Below, in pieces: positions 1 to 7,491 of a stretch of DNA of 14,504 nucleotides (position 1 is its first letter; each line of letters starts with the position of its first letter). The notes under the pieces are model-generated. The model made no database searches. It saw nothing but the letters and a program-made list of their open reading frames with translations, and was not told the DNA's origin. A program made the position numbers and the translations under genes. The DNA comes from JAEHCY01 sp964519095 (GTDB lineage Bacteria > Pseudomonadota > Gammaproteobacteria > Chromatiales > Chromatiaceae), in NCBI GenBank assembly GCA_964519095.1, contig CAZFHV010000083.1:1-14504 (forward strand), written 5' to 3'.

Positions 1-337
1 TTCAACCGCCTCTCTATCCCCTCCATTGGACGGTCGGTGAGCGATGCGGGCTAGTGGCCCTGCGCTGCTGGACTTCGCGCTCCCCCAGCTCTCCGTGGTC
101 TCCACGTCGCCCACACCCAGCGACTCCACGCTTTCCTCGAGCCATACTTGCCAGAGGCCGTCACTCATGGCTACCACGACGCGCCAGGTGCCGTCGGCAA
201 GCTAGATCGCGGTTGGTGACCGTCGCGCGTTTGGCCTCGTTCAGTCTCGCCGGTGGGTGGCGCTTCTGGCGCGGGATCCGAATCCCGCGGGGCCGGGGAC
301 ACCGATGCCCCCGGGCCCCGGTCTCGAAGCGGCTAGG
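1..337. other. Left-edge stretch without a confident gene
   Basis: I find no gene that I would defend here. On the minus strand a frame is open from the ATG at 168 to the window edge (56 codons, beginning MSDGLWQVWLEESVES). Its first half has codon use like neighbouring genes. Its second half uses codons such as CTA, CGA and AGA that are rare elsewhere in the window, so it may be a partial or decaying gene. No clear ribosome site precedes it and I recognise no family. The plus-strand frames in this stretch are Arg/Pro/Ser-rich and look like GC-driven shadows. The right part holds two GC-rich hairpins, listed separately. Confidence 0.4.
271..319 (-). terminator. Possible sodB terminator: two adjacent GC-rich hairpins
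   Basis: Positions 271-277 (GCGGGAT) pair perfectly with 282-288 (ATCCCGC) around a 4-nt loop. Immediately beside this, 289-298 (GGGGCCGGGG) can pair with 308-319 (CCCCCGGGCCCC) with small bulges. Both lie 19-67 bp past the sodB stop on the minus strand. There is no T-run after either stem, so a classical intrinsic terminator is not shown. The role is inferred from position only. Confidence 0.3.
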
Positions 338-919
338 TCAGCCCGCGTACTGCTCGGCGACGAAGTCCCAGTTGATGAGCTTCCAGATCTCCTCGAGATA
401 CTTGGGCCGGGCGTTGCGGTAGTCGATGTAGTAGGCGTGCTCCCAGACGTCCACCGTCAGCAGGGCCTTTTTGCCCGAGGTCATGGGACAGCCGGCGTTG
501 GAGGTGTTCATCAGATCCACCGAACCGTCGGCGTTCTTCACCAGCCAGGTCCAGCCGGAGCCGAAGTTGGTGGCGGCGGACTGGGAGAACTGCTTCTTGA
601 ATTCCTCGAAGGAGCCAAAGCGGGCGTCGATGGCCGCTGCCAGGGCACCACCGGGGGCACCACCACCGCTCGGGCTCAGGCAATTCCAGTAGAAGCTGTG
701 GTTCCAGACCTGGGCGGCGTTGTTGAAGACACCGCCGGAGGACTTCATGACGATCTCCTCCAGGGACAGGTTCTCGTACTCGGTACCGGGGATGAGGTTG
801 TTGAGGTTGGTGACGTAGGCCTGGTGGTGCTTGCCGTAGTGGTACTCGAGGGTCTCCTGGGAGATGACGGGCTCGAGAGCGTTCTTCTCGTAGGGCAGCG
901 GGGGTAGGCTGTGTGCCAT
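338..919 (-). CDS. sodB: Superoxide dismutase [Fe]
   Basis: Cytosolic enzyme converting superoxide to oxygen and hydrogen peroxide. The product is 193 residues, the same length as E. coli SodB. The four metal ligands fall where the family has them: His27 (in LEYHYGKHH), His74 (VWNHSFYWN), Asp157 and His161 (DVWEHAYY). Gln70 in NNAAQVWNH is typical of iron-type rather than manganese-type enzymes, so Fe is the likely cofactor, though cambialistic use cannot be excluded. The start at 919 is chosen over a longer in-frame extension to 1090 because homologs begin at this point (MAHSLPPLPY) and GAGGAG sits about 9 bp upstream. No signal peptide is present. It is divergent from the hydantoinase gene and transcribed alone. 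Hairpins downstream may end the transcript. Confidence 0.97.
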   Translation of the reverse strand: MAHSLPPLPYEKNALEPVISQETLEYHYGKHHQAYVTNLNNLIPGTEYENLSLEEIVMKSSGGVFNNAAQVWNHSFYWNCLSPSGGGAPGGALAAAIDARFGSFEEFKKQFSQSAATNFGSGWTWLVKNADGSVDLMNTSNAGCPMTSGKKALLTVDVWEHAYYIDYRNARPKYLEEIWKLINWDFVAEQYAG

Positions 920-1114
920 GATGAAATGCTCCTCAATCGGTTGCGTTAGGGGGTTGATAGGGGGTGTTGAGAAAGCCGCCACCGGCACCCACAGCCAGGG
1001 CGGAAATTCCTGTAAAATTAAGGGGAAAAATCGGGCGCATTCTAGTGAGCCCCAGCGCTCCCCGCAATGCCGACTCCCCCCGTCACTCACCGCAAGTGGG
1101 GTCGAGGGGGACCA
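920..1114. promoter_or_regulatory. Divergent regulatory region between sodB and hyuB-like gene
   Basis: About 200 bp separate two divergent genes, so promoters for both must lie here. The only AT-rich stretch is around 1002-1032. It includes GGAAATTCC, then TAAAAT at 1013-1018 (5 of 6 to a sigma-70 -10 box on plus), but no good -35 lies 16-18 bp before it. On the minus strand GAGGAG serves sodB. I could not assign an exact promoter or a recognisable Fur, OxyR or SoxS site. Confidence 0.4.
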
Positions 1115-1138
1115 ATGCCAAGCCGCCGACCGCCATGA
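1115..1138 (+). other. Seven-codon upstream reading frame overlapping the hyuB-like start
   Basis: ATG at 1115 is preceded at 1104-1110 by GAGGGGG with a 4-nt gap, the only good ribosome site in the area. The frame reads MPSRRPP and stops at TGA 1136-1138, which overlaps the hydantoinase ATG (1135-1137) in an ATGA arrangement. The main gene itself has no Shine-Dalgarno sequence close to its ATG. This arrangement is what translational coupling to a leader peptide looks like. Whether the peptide is made is inference. Confidence 0.4.
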
Positions 1139-2688
1139 ATCCCATCGAGCTGAGCCTGTTCGCCTCCCGTCTCGCCGCCGTCTGTGAGGAGATGGGGGCG
1201 GTGCTGCGCAATGCCGCCTTCTCCACCAACATCCGCGACCGGCTCGACTTCTCCTGCGCCCTGTTCGACGCCGAAGGGGGCCTGTGCGCCCAGGCCGCCC
1301 ACATCCCCGTGCACCTCGGGAGCATGGCCTTCGCCATGGCCCATGTGGTGGCGGCCCAGGACTGGGCGCCGGGGGACATGCTGATTCTGAACGACCCCTT
1401 CCTCGGGGGCACCCACCTCCCGGATGTCACCCTGATCGCCCCGGTATTCGCGGAAGGGGAGCGGGCCGCCTTCCTGGTCAACCGCGCCCACCACGCGGAC
1501 ATCGGCGCCGGGGCGCCCGGCTCCATGCCCCTCTCGCGCACCCTCGAAGAGGAGGGGCTGTTGATTCGCCCGAGCTTCCTCTTGCGCGAGGGGCGGATTG
1601 ACGAGGATCGCCTCGCGGAGATCCTGGCCCCGCTGCAGAACCCCGAGGACGGCCGGGGGGACTTCCTGGCCCAGATCGGCGCCAACCGCGCGGGGGCAGA
1701 GCGTCTCTCCTCGCTCATCGCGGAGCTCGGGCTGGCGGGCTTCCGGGCGGGGCTCGTGGCCCTCAACGACTACGGGGAACGGCTGGCGCGGGACGCCCTC
1801 GCCGCCATCCCCCGGGGCAGCTACCACTTCTCCGAGCTGATGGACGACGACGGCCAGGGCCAGCGGGACATCCCCCTCCAGGTCAGCCTGCGGGTGGGCG
1901 CCGAGGGGATCGAGGTTGACTTCGCCGGCACGGCGGCCCAGGTGGCGGGCAACATCAACTGCCCCCTGGCGGTAGCCGCCGCGGCGGTGCTCTATGTCTT
2001 CCGCTGCCTGATGCCGCCCCAGACCCCCGCCTGCGCCGGCAGCTTCCGGCCCATTCGCATCCTGGCCCCTGCGGGCTCCCTGCTCAACGCCCGCTACCCG
2101 GCCGCGGTGGCCGCGGGCAACGTGGAGACCAGTAGCCGCGTGGTGGACCTGGTGCTGGGGGCCCTGGCCCAGGCGATACCGGAGCGCATCCCCGCGGCCA
2201 GCCAGGGGAGCATGAACAACCTGGCCCTGGGGAGTCGTGAGCAGGGGCGAGCTTGGGACTACTACGAAACCCTTGGCGGCGGCATGGGGGCGGGTAGAGT
2301 TGGTGGGGGGCTCTCGGGGGTGCAGACCCACATGACCAACACCCTCAACACCCCCATCGAGGTGCTGGAGACCCGCTTCCCCCTGCGGGTGCGGCGCTAC
2401 GCCTTGCGACGGGGCTCCGGCGGGGCCGGTGTACGGGCGGGCGGTGATGGGCTGGTGCGGGAGCTGGAGTTGTTGGCCCCGGCCGAGGTCACGCTGCTGA
2501 CGGAGCGGCGCCGCCATCGCCCCTGGGGCCTGCACGGGGCCGAGGCCGGGGCGGCGGGTCGCAACCTGCTCAACGATCAGGAGCTGGGGCCCAAGGTGGC
2601 CTTCCAGGCCCAGACAGGGGAGCGCCTCAGGATCGAGACCCCCGGTGGCGGGGGCTGGAACCCCGAGCCCGAGTCGGAGGACCCCTAG
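1135..2688 (+). CDS. Orphan hydantoinase B / 5-oxoprolinase B-domain protein
   Basis: The 517-residue product belongs to the HyuB family (B subunit of ATP-dependent N-methylhydantoinase and C-terminal half of 5-oxoprolinase), which opens hydantoin or 5-oxoproline rings together with the ATP-using HyuA subunit. Family signatures are present in order: LNDPFLGGTHLPDVT near residues 85-99, RAHHADIGAGAPGS with His119, His120 and Asp122 as likely metal or catalytic residues, NVETSSRVVD, the Gly-rich GGGMGAGRVGGG, and THMTNTLNTPIEVLETRFP from residue 398. Length is normal for a complete B subunit. No HyuA gene adjoins it: sodB is divergent upstream and an amidotransferase begins 3 bp downstream, with its ribosome site (GGAGGA, 2676-2681) inside this gene. 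The start is chosen from homologs (MNPIELSLFASRL). A GTG at 1096 is an alternative. Substrate is unknown, and activity without an A partner is doubtful unless hyuA is elsewhere. Confidence 0.85.
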   Translation: MNPIELSLFASRLAAVCEEMGAVLRNAAFSTNIRDRLDFSCALFDAEGGLCAQAAHIPVHLGSMAFAMAHVVAAQDWAPGDMLILNDPFLGGTHLPDVTLIAPVFAEGERAAFLVNRAHHADIGAGAPGSMPLSRTLEEEGLLIRPSFLLREGRIDEDRLAEILAPLQNPEDGRGDFLAQIGANRAGAERLSSLIAELGLAGFRAGLVALNDYGERLARDALAAIPRGSYHFSELMDDDGQGQRDIPLQVSLRVGAEGIEVDFAGTAAQVAGNINCPLAVAAAAVLYVFRCLMPPQTPACAGSFRPIRILAPAGSLLNARYPAAVAAGNVETSSRVVDLVLGALAQAIPERIPAASQGSMNNLALGSREQGRAWDYYETLGGGMGAGRVGGGLSGVQTHMTNTLNTPIEVLETRFPLRVRRYALRRGSGGAGVRAGGDGLVRELELLAPAEVTLLTERRRHRPWGLHGAEAGAAGRNLLNDQELGPKVAFQAQTGERLRIETPGGGGWNPEPESEDP

Positions 2689-2691
2689 GTC

Positions 2692-4476
2692 ATGTGCGGC
2701 ATCTGCGGCGAGCTGCGACTCGACGGCCTCCCCGCGGACCTGGGAGCCATCAGTCGCATGACCCAGACCCTGGTCCGCCGTGGCCCGGATCACGGCGGCA
2801 GCTATAGCGATGGTCCCCTGGGTTTCGGGCACCGGCGGCTGGCGGTGATCGACCTCTCCCCCCATGCCAACCAGCCCCTGGTGGACCAGGAGCTGGGGCT
2901 CGCCCTGGTCTTCAACGGCACCATCTACAACTACCCGGCCCTGCGCCGGGAGCTCCAGGGGCTCGGCTGCCACTTCTTTTCCCAGGGCGACAGCGAGGTG
3001 ATCCTCAAGGCCTGGCACGCCTGGGGGGAGGACTGCCCCCGGCGCCTGGAGGGGATGTTCGCCTTCGCCCTCTGGGACATGGAGCGGCGGGTGCTATTCC
3101 TGGCCCGGGATCGCTTCGGGATCAAGCCCCTGTACTGGACGCTGGACGCCCGGCGCTTCCGCTTCGCCTCCAGCACCCAGGCCCTGCTCGCCGGGGGCGG
3201 GGTGGACACCGGCATCGACCCGGTGGCCCTGCATCACCTCTTCAGCCTGCACGCGGTGGTCCCCGCCCCGCGCACGATTCTGGCGGGAGTCCGCAAGCTG
3301 GAGCCGGGCCATTCCCTGCGCATCGACCCGAGCGGCGAGCGGGTGCCGTGCCGCTACTGGCGCCTCGACGCCACCCGCCGGGAGCCGGACCTGAGCGAGC
3401 CCGAGTGGCTGGAGGCCCTGCACGCATCCCTGCGGGAGGCGGTGCGCCGTCACAACGAGGTGGCGGACGTGCCGGTGGGGGTACTGCTCAGCGGTGGGCT
3501 CGATTCCAGCCTGCTGGTGGCCCTACTGGCGGAGGCGGGGATCTCCGACCTGCGCACCTTCTCGGTGGGATTCGAGGATACCCCCGAGGAGGCGGGCAGC
3601 GAGTTCCATTATTCCGACCAGGTGGTGGAGCGTTACGCCACCCGCCATCGGCGGTTTCACGTGCCCAACCGCGAAGTCCTGCCACGGCTGCCCGAGGCGG
3701 TGGACGCCATGACCGAGCCCATGTTCGGCCAGGATGCCATCGGCTTCTACCTGCTCGCGGAGCAGGTCTCCCGGGAGATCAAGGTAGTGCAATCGGGCCA
3801 GGGGGCGGACGAGGTGTTCGGCGGCTACTTCTGGTACCCGCGCATGGCGGCGGAGACCGCGGGCAGCCCCCTGGAGCGCTTCCGCCGGCACTACTTCGAC
3901 CGGGACCACCCGGAGTACCTGCGCCTGGTGGGCCCCGAGTACGGGGGCGAGGACTGGAGCGCCGCCACCATCGCCGCGGGACTCGCCGAGCCCGGGGCGG
4001 ACACCTTCCTGGATGCGGTGCTGCGCCTGGACGTGACCAGCCTCATCGTGGACGACCCGGTGAAACGGGTGGACAACATGACCATGGCCTGGGGGCTGGA
4101 GGCGCGGGTGCCCTTCCTGGACCAGCAACTGGTGGAGCTGGCGGCCCGTTGTCCCCCGGAGCTCAAGCTGCGGGCCGGGGGCAAGTACCCCCTCAAGGCC
4201 ATGGCGCGGGGCCTGCTGCCGGATGAGGTGATCGACCGGCCCAAGGGCTACTTCCCCATGCCGGCGCTGAAGTTCGTCCGCGGAGACTTCCTCGCCTTCA
4301 TGCGCGATATCCTGGACTCGCGCCCCTGCCGGGAGCGGGGCCTCTTCCAGCGCGAGTACGTCGATAGCCTCCTCGCCGCCCCCGATATGCACCACACGCG
4401 CATCCGGGGCAACAAGCTCTGGCACCTGGCGGTGCTGGAGCTCTGGCTGCAGCGCCAGGTGGACGGGCGCGGCTGA
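2692..4476 (+). CDS. asnO: Asparagine-synthase-like N-acetylglutaminylglutamine amidotransferase
   Basis: Cytosolic glutamine-dependent amidotransferase of 594 residues. The N-terminal class II glutaminase domain starts with the nucleophile Cys2 (MCGICGEL) and contains RRGPDHGG, FNGTIYNYP and ARDRFGIKPLYW. The C-terminal synthase domain has the ATP-binding loop SGGLDSS (267-273) and GQGADEVFGGYFWYP. Stretches such as LHAVVPAPRTILAGV, MFGQDAIGFYL, DDPVKRVDNMTMAWGLEARVPFLD and RPKGYFPMPALKFVRG match, from memory, the subgroup that amidates N-acetylglutaminylglutamine to the osmolyte NAGGN, rather than ordinary AsnB. In other bacteria this enzyme usually sits with an NAGGN synthetase/acetyltransferase and an M42-family peptidase. 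Neither is next to it here. Instead it is 3 bp behind the HyuB-like gene, apparently co-transcribed and translationally coupled. Confidence is high for the family and moderate for the exact substrate. Confidence 0.88.
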   Translation: MCGICGELRLDGLPADLGAISRMTQTLVRRGPDHGGSYSDGPLGFGHRRLAVIDLSPHANQPLVDQELGLALVFNGTIYNYPALRRELQGLGCHFFSQGDSEVILKAWHAWGEDCPRRLEGMFAFALWDMERRVLFLARDRFGIKPLYWTLDARRFRFASSTQALLAGGGVDTGIDPVALHHLFSLHAVVPAPRTILAGVRKLEPGHSLRIDPSGERVPCRYWRLDATRREPDLSEPEWLEALHASLREAVRRHNEVADVPVGVLLSGGLDSSLLVALLAEAGISDLRTFSVGFEDTPEEAGSEFHYSDQVVERYATRHRRFHVPNREVLPRLPEAVDAMTEPMFGQDAIGFYLLAEQVSREIKVVQSGQGADEVFGGYFWYPRMAAETAGSPLERFRRHYFDRDHPEYLRLVGPEYGGEDWSAATIAAGLAEPGADTFLDAVLRLDVTSLIVDDPVKRVDNMTMAWGLEARVPFLDQQLVELAARCPPELKLRAGGKYPLKAMARGLLPDEVIDRPKGYFPMPALKFVRGDFLAFMRDILDSRPCRERGLFQREYVDSLLAAPDMHHTRIRGNKLWHLAVLELWLQRQVDGRG

Positions 4477-4477
4477 C

Positions 4478-4507
4478 TTGAAAACCCCGCCCCGGTCCAG
4501 ATCTAAC
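4478..4507 (+). promoter_or_regulatory. Candidate sigma-70 promoter for grxD
   Basis: TTGAAA at 4478-4483 (5 of 6 to the -35 consensus) and TCTAAC at 4502-4507 (4 of 6 to the -10) are separated by 18 bp. They lie just after the asnO stop and about 40 bp before the grxD ATG. This would give grxD its own transcript despite being downstream of asnO on the same strand. Called by eye. Confidence 0.4.
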
Positions 4508-4547
4508 GGCTTGTCATCCCCTCTTCTAGGTCACGCGAGGTTTGTCG

Positions 4548-4898
4548 ATGGACGTCTTGGAGCGTATTCGTGAGCAGGTCGAGCAGAACCCGGTCATCAT
4601 CTACATGAAGGGAACGCCCCAGTTCCCCATGTGCGGCTTTTCCATGCGTGCCGCCGCCGCCCTCAAGGAGTGCGGGGTGCCCTTCGCCTATGTGAACGTG
4701 CTGCAGGACCCGGAGATCTTCGAGAACCTGCCGCGCTTCGCGGACTGGCCCACCTTCCCCCAGGTCTACGTGGACGGTGAGCTGATCGGGGGCTGCGACA
4801 TTACCCTGGAGCTCCACGCCAAGGGTGAGCTCAAACCCCTCCTGGAGGCGGCTGCCGCCAGGGCCGAGGGTGCGGAGAAGGACGAGCCTGCGGCCTGA
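4548..4898 (+). CDS. grxD: Monothiol glutaredoxin Grx4/GrxD
   Basis: Small cytosolic glutaredoxin of 116 residues (E. coli GrxD has 115) that binds glutathione and a shared [2Fe-2S] cluster and works in iron-sulfur cluster delivery and iron sensing. The single active cysteine is Cys29 in the CGFS motif. The glutathione-binding surfaces are seen in YMKGTP, WPTFPQVYVDGELIGG and CDI. The tail after about residue 105 is Ala/Glu-rich and probably disordered. The ATG at 4548 is chosen because GAGG at 4537-4540 lies 7 bp upstream. A TTG two codons earlier (4542) leaves only 1 bp to that site. The gene converges with rnt across only 19 bp, with no hairpin between them. grxD and rnt are also near neighbours in E. 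coli, so the linkage is old. Confidence 0.96.
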   Translation: MDVLERIREQVEQNPVIIYMKGTPQFPMCGFSMRAAAALKECGVPFAYVNVLQDPEIFENLPRFADWPTFPQVYVDGELIGGCDITLELHAKGELKPLLEAAAARAEGAEKDEPAA

Positions 4899-4917
4899 GC
4901 CGAAGGTTGGGGCGACT

Positions 4918-5583
4918 TCAGGCCTCGGGGTCCGGGTGCTCCCGTCCCCCCAGCCAGGGCCGGTCGGGGCTGAGGGCATCCCAGCGATTGACGATGGCGC
5001 AGAAGAGCTCCGCGGTCTTGACGGCGTCGTAGATCGCCGAGTGGGCCTCGCGGTTGTCCCACCCGAGACCCGCGAGCTGCACGGCCCGGGCCAGCACCGT
5101 GTGCCCGAAGGCCAGGGCCGCCAGGCTCACGGTGTCCAGGGTGCTGAAGGCGTGGAAGGGGTTGCGCTTGTGGCCGGTGCGCCCCACCACCGCCCGCAGG
5201 AAGGCCAGGTCGAAGGGGGCGTTGTGCCCCACCAGGATCGCCTTGTTGCACCCCTGGACCTTGACCGCCTCCCGCACCGGGGCGAAGACCTGGTTGAGGG
5301 CTTCGCGCTCGCCCTTGGCGTCGCGAAAGGGGTGGAAGGGGTCGATGCCGGTGAAGGCCAGGGCCCGGGGGTCGAGCTGGGCGCCGGGAAAGGGGGCCAC
5401 GTGGCAGGCAACGGGGTCCGTGGGATGCAGCCGACCCTCCGCATCCATGCGCAGCACCACCGCCGCGATCTCCAGCAGGGCATGGCGCTCGGGGTCGAAG
5501 CCCCCCGTCTCCACATCCACCACCACCGGCAGGAACCCGCGAAACCTGCGGGCGATGCTCGGCGGCTGGGGGTGTGACGACAT
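4918..5583 (-). CDS. rnt: Ribonuclease T (3'-5' exonuclease)
   Basis: RNase T trims the 3' ends of tRNAs and other stable RNAs and turns over the tRNA CCA end. The product is 221 residues (E. coli 215). The DEDDh catalytic set is visible: Asp23 and Glu25 in VVVDVETGGF, Asp125 in HNAPFDLAFL, His181 in EAHSAIYD and Asp186. The family marker stretches RFRGF, EALNQVF, GCNKAILVGHNA, KRNPFHAFSTLDT and FCAIVNRW are all present. It ends 19 bp from the end of grxD (convergent). Its start is divergent from the TraB-family gene, and a possible GTG start of that gene would overlap it. The last 15 residues are Pro/Glu-rich and not conserved. Confidence 0.97.
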   Translation of the reverse strand: MSSHPQPPSIARRFRGFLPVVVDVETGGFDPERHALLEIAAVVLRMDAEGRLHPTDPVACHVAPFPGAQLDPRALAFTGIDPFHPFRDAKGEREALNQVFAPVREAVKVQGCNKAILVGHNAPFDLAFLRAVVGRTGHKRNPFHAFSTLDTVSLAALAFGHTVLARAVQLAGLGWDNREAHSAIYDAVKTAELFCAIVNRWDALSPDRPWLGGREHPDPEA

Positions 5584-5633
5584 GGGGTGGCAGGATAGCC
5601 GAAAGGGTGGGGGTTTTCGAATCGGGGGGCGAG

Positions 5634-6572
5634 ATGGGGCGCTGGCGGTCGGATAGGGGGTACGGTGATCGATGGGACCTCTGGCGCGGGGCGCGGGGCG
5701 TAGCGCTGCTGGCGGTCTGGGTTCTGGGCTGCGGGCGGTGGACAGGGGGGCTGGCGGGCGAGGTCCCCTTCGGGGAGGGGCGGCTGTTCCGTGTGGAGCG
5801 GGGCTCTGGACCGGTGAGCTACGTCTTTGCCACCCTGCACGCGGATGAGCCGGAGGTGGTGAGCCTGCCGGAGGCCGCCGAGCGCGCCTTGCGCGAGACC
5901 CCTGTCCTCGTCCTGGAGCTCGTCCCCGACCAGGAGGCCGGCGAGCGCGCCATGGCGGCGATGCTCCTGCCCGAGGGGAAGCGCCTTCGCCCGCTTATCG
6001 GGTCGGAGCTGTTCGAACAGACCTTCCAGGCGGTGGCGAGGCTCGGACTCGGCGAGGCCGCCCTGGAGGGGCTCAAGCCCTGGGCGGTGGCCACCCTGCT
6101 CAGCCTGCCCCCGGCGGCCAGTGGTGAGTTCCTCGATCAGCGGCTCTACAACCGCGCCCGGGGTGAGGGCAAGGCCGTGCTGGGGCTGGAGACGGTGGAG
6201 GAGCAGCTCGGTCTGTTCGACCAGCTCTCCCTCGAGCTGCAACGGGGCCTGCTCGAGGAGGCGCTGGCAGAGCAGGGACGCTTCCCCGACCTCTACAGGG
6301 CCTTGCGTGATGCCTACCTCCGTGAAGATCTCGCCGACCTGGTGCGCCTCAATGGGGAGTACCTGGCGGGAGGCGATGTGGAGCTCCGGGCCTTCATCCA
6401 GCAACGGGTGATCGAGGACCGCAATCGGCGGATGGTGGATCGCCTGGAGGGGATGAACGCGGAGGGGTCCTGGTTTCTTGCCGTCGGGGCCCTGCACCTG
6501 CCCGGCGAGCTGGGCATACTTCGCGTGCTGGAGTCGAGAGGCTGGCGGGTGGAGCGGGTACCTCTCGGGTGA
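5634..6572 (+). CDS. TraB/GumN (Tiki-like) family protein, exported
   Basis: The 312-residue protein belongs to the TraB/GumN family, relatives of the Tiki metalloproteases. Bacterial function is not established. The family carries two GxxH motifs. The second is intact near the end (VGALHLPGELGIL, about residues 284-296). The first reads FATLHADEPEV at about 65-75, with Ala in place of the usual Gly but the His kept. An N-terminal hydrophobic segment (about residues 19-41, GVALLAVWVLGCG) acts as an export signal. The sequence VLGC33 could be a lipobox, although signal peptidase I cleavage after LAG42 is also possible. The ATG at 5634 follows a G-rich ribosome site at 5624-5629. A GTG at 5574 would add 20 residues and overlap rnt. 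It probably acts in the periplasm or on a membrane. The mlaA gene follows about 95 bp on. Confidence 0.82.
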   Translation: MGRWRSDRGYGDRWDLWRGARGVALLAVWVLGCGRWTGGLAGEVPFGEGRLFRVERGSGPVSYVFATLHADEPEVVSLPEAAERALRETPVLVLELVPDQEAGERAMAAMLLPEGKRLRPLIGSELFEQTFQAVARLGLGEAALEGLKPWAVATLLSLPPAASGEFLDQRLYNRARGEGKAVLGLETVEEQLGLFDQLSLELQRGLLEEALAEQGRFPDLYRALRDAYLREDLADLVRLNGEYLAGGDVELRAFIQQRVIEDRNRRMVDRLEGMNAEGSWFLAVGALHLPGELGILRVLESRGWRVERVPLG

Positions 6573-6666
6573 CGACCCCTCAGGCCCTCCTCCAGGGCTT
6601 CTATGCTAAGATTCGGCGCAAGTTTCGGGGAACTGAGCTCACATCACCCGCGCCGCTGGCTCGCCG

Positions 6667-7482
6667 ATGACCCTGCATCCACCTCTGAGATCCTCGCTGC
6701 TCCCCGCCCTGCTTGGGCTCCTGGTTCTCTCCGGTTGCGCCACCTTGCCGGACGATTACCGGGACCCCCGGGACCCCTGGGAGGCCTATAACCGGGGCAT
6801 GTACCGGTTCAACACGGATTTCGACAACGCCTTCCTAAAGCCCATCGCCGAGGGCTACAAGGCCGTGGTGCCGGATCCGGTCGACAAGGGCATCACCAAC
6901 TTCTTCAACAACCTGGCGGACGTGACCTCGGCGGTCAACAACCTGCTGCAGTTCAAGCTGTCGCGGAGCGCCTCGGACGTGGGCCGCCTGGCGGTCAATA
7001 GCACGGTGGGCGTGCTGGGATTCGTGGATGTGGCCACGAACCTGGGCCTCACGAACTACAAGGAGGACTTCGGCCAGACCCTGGGCTACTGGGGGGTGCC
7101 GACCGGCCCCTACGTCGTCCTGCCCCTGCTCGGGCCGAGCACGGTGCGCGAGACCGTCGGTCTGGTGGCTGACAAATACACCGATCCCCTGTTCTGGGGG
7201 GGTAAGTCCCACTTGCGCTGGCTGGATGGCGGTATCCACTGGGGCCTGGTGGGGCTGAGGTTCATCGACCGGCGAGCGGACCTGCTGACGGCCACCAAGG
7301 TGCTGGATGAGGCGGCGCTCGACCCCTACATCTTCCTCCGGGACGCCTACCTACAGCGCCGCCGTAGCCTGGTCTACGACGGCAACCCGCCGAAGGAAGA
7401 CTACGAGGAGCTGTGGAATCCGGAGACATCCACCCAGGAGGTGCAACCCCAGCAGGGCACTGCGCCCCCCAACTCCCAGTGA
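6667..7482 (+). CDS. mlaA: MlaA/VacJ outer-membrane lipoprotein
   Basis: Outer-membrane lipoprotein that removes mislocalised phospholipid from the outer leaflet and hands it to the periplasmic carrier MlaC, keeping the outer membrane asymmetric. The 271-residue product has a signal peptide ending in the lipobox LSGC with Cys24 as the lipidated residue. Family stretches follow: DPWEAYNRGMYRFN (36-49), FFNNLADVTSAVNNLLQ, the helical hairpin region, EDFGQTLGYWGVPTGPYVVLPLLGPS and DPYIFLRDAYLQRR. The C-terminal 35 residues are Pro/Gln/Glu-rich and poorly conserved. It is separated from any mlaFEDCB operon, as in E. coli. No clear Shine-Dalgarno precedes the ATG. It converges with pyrC across a GC-rich hairpin. 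Confidence 0.96.
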   Translation: MTLHPPLRSSLLPALLGLLVLSGCATLPDDYRDPRDPWEAYNRGMYRFNTDFDNAFLKPIAEGYKAVVPDPVDKGITNFFNNLADVTSAVNNLLQFKLSRSASDVGRLAVNSTVGVLGFVDVATNLGLTNYKEDFGQTLGYWGVPTGPYVVLPLLGPSTVRETVGLVADKYTDPLFWGGKSHLRWLDGGIHWGLVGLRFIDRRADLLTATKVLDEAALDPYIFLRDAYLQRRRSLVYDGNPPKEDYEELWNPETSTQEVQPQQGTAPPNSQ

Positions 7483-7491
7483 CCCCGGGGA

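Noticed and set aside
265..295. Possible tRNA T-arm (GGGATTCGGATCCC on minus)
   Set aside because: The stem and loop lengths do not fit a 5-bp/7-nt T-arm, and no acceptor, D or anticodon arm could be placed around it; it is a simple hairpin.
1087..3018. Long minus-strand open frame of 643 codons
   Set aside because: It lies antisense across the hyuB and asnO genes, is rich in Gly/Gln/His/Pro with no domain, and arises from GC-rich third positions of the real genes.
4542..4547. TTG start for grxD giving two extra residues
   Set aside because: It would be only 1 bp from the GAGG site; the ATG at 4548 has normal spacing and fits homologs.
5127..6497. Minus-strand open frame of 456 codons over rnt and the TraB-family gene
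   Set aside because: It crosses two real genes in wrong frames and its second half is Arg/Pro/Ser-rich, the usual shadow pattern.
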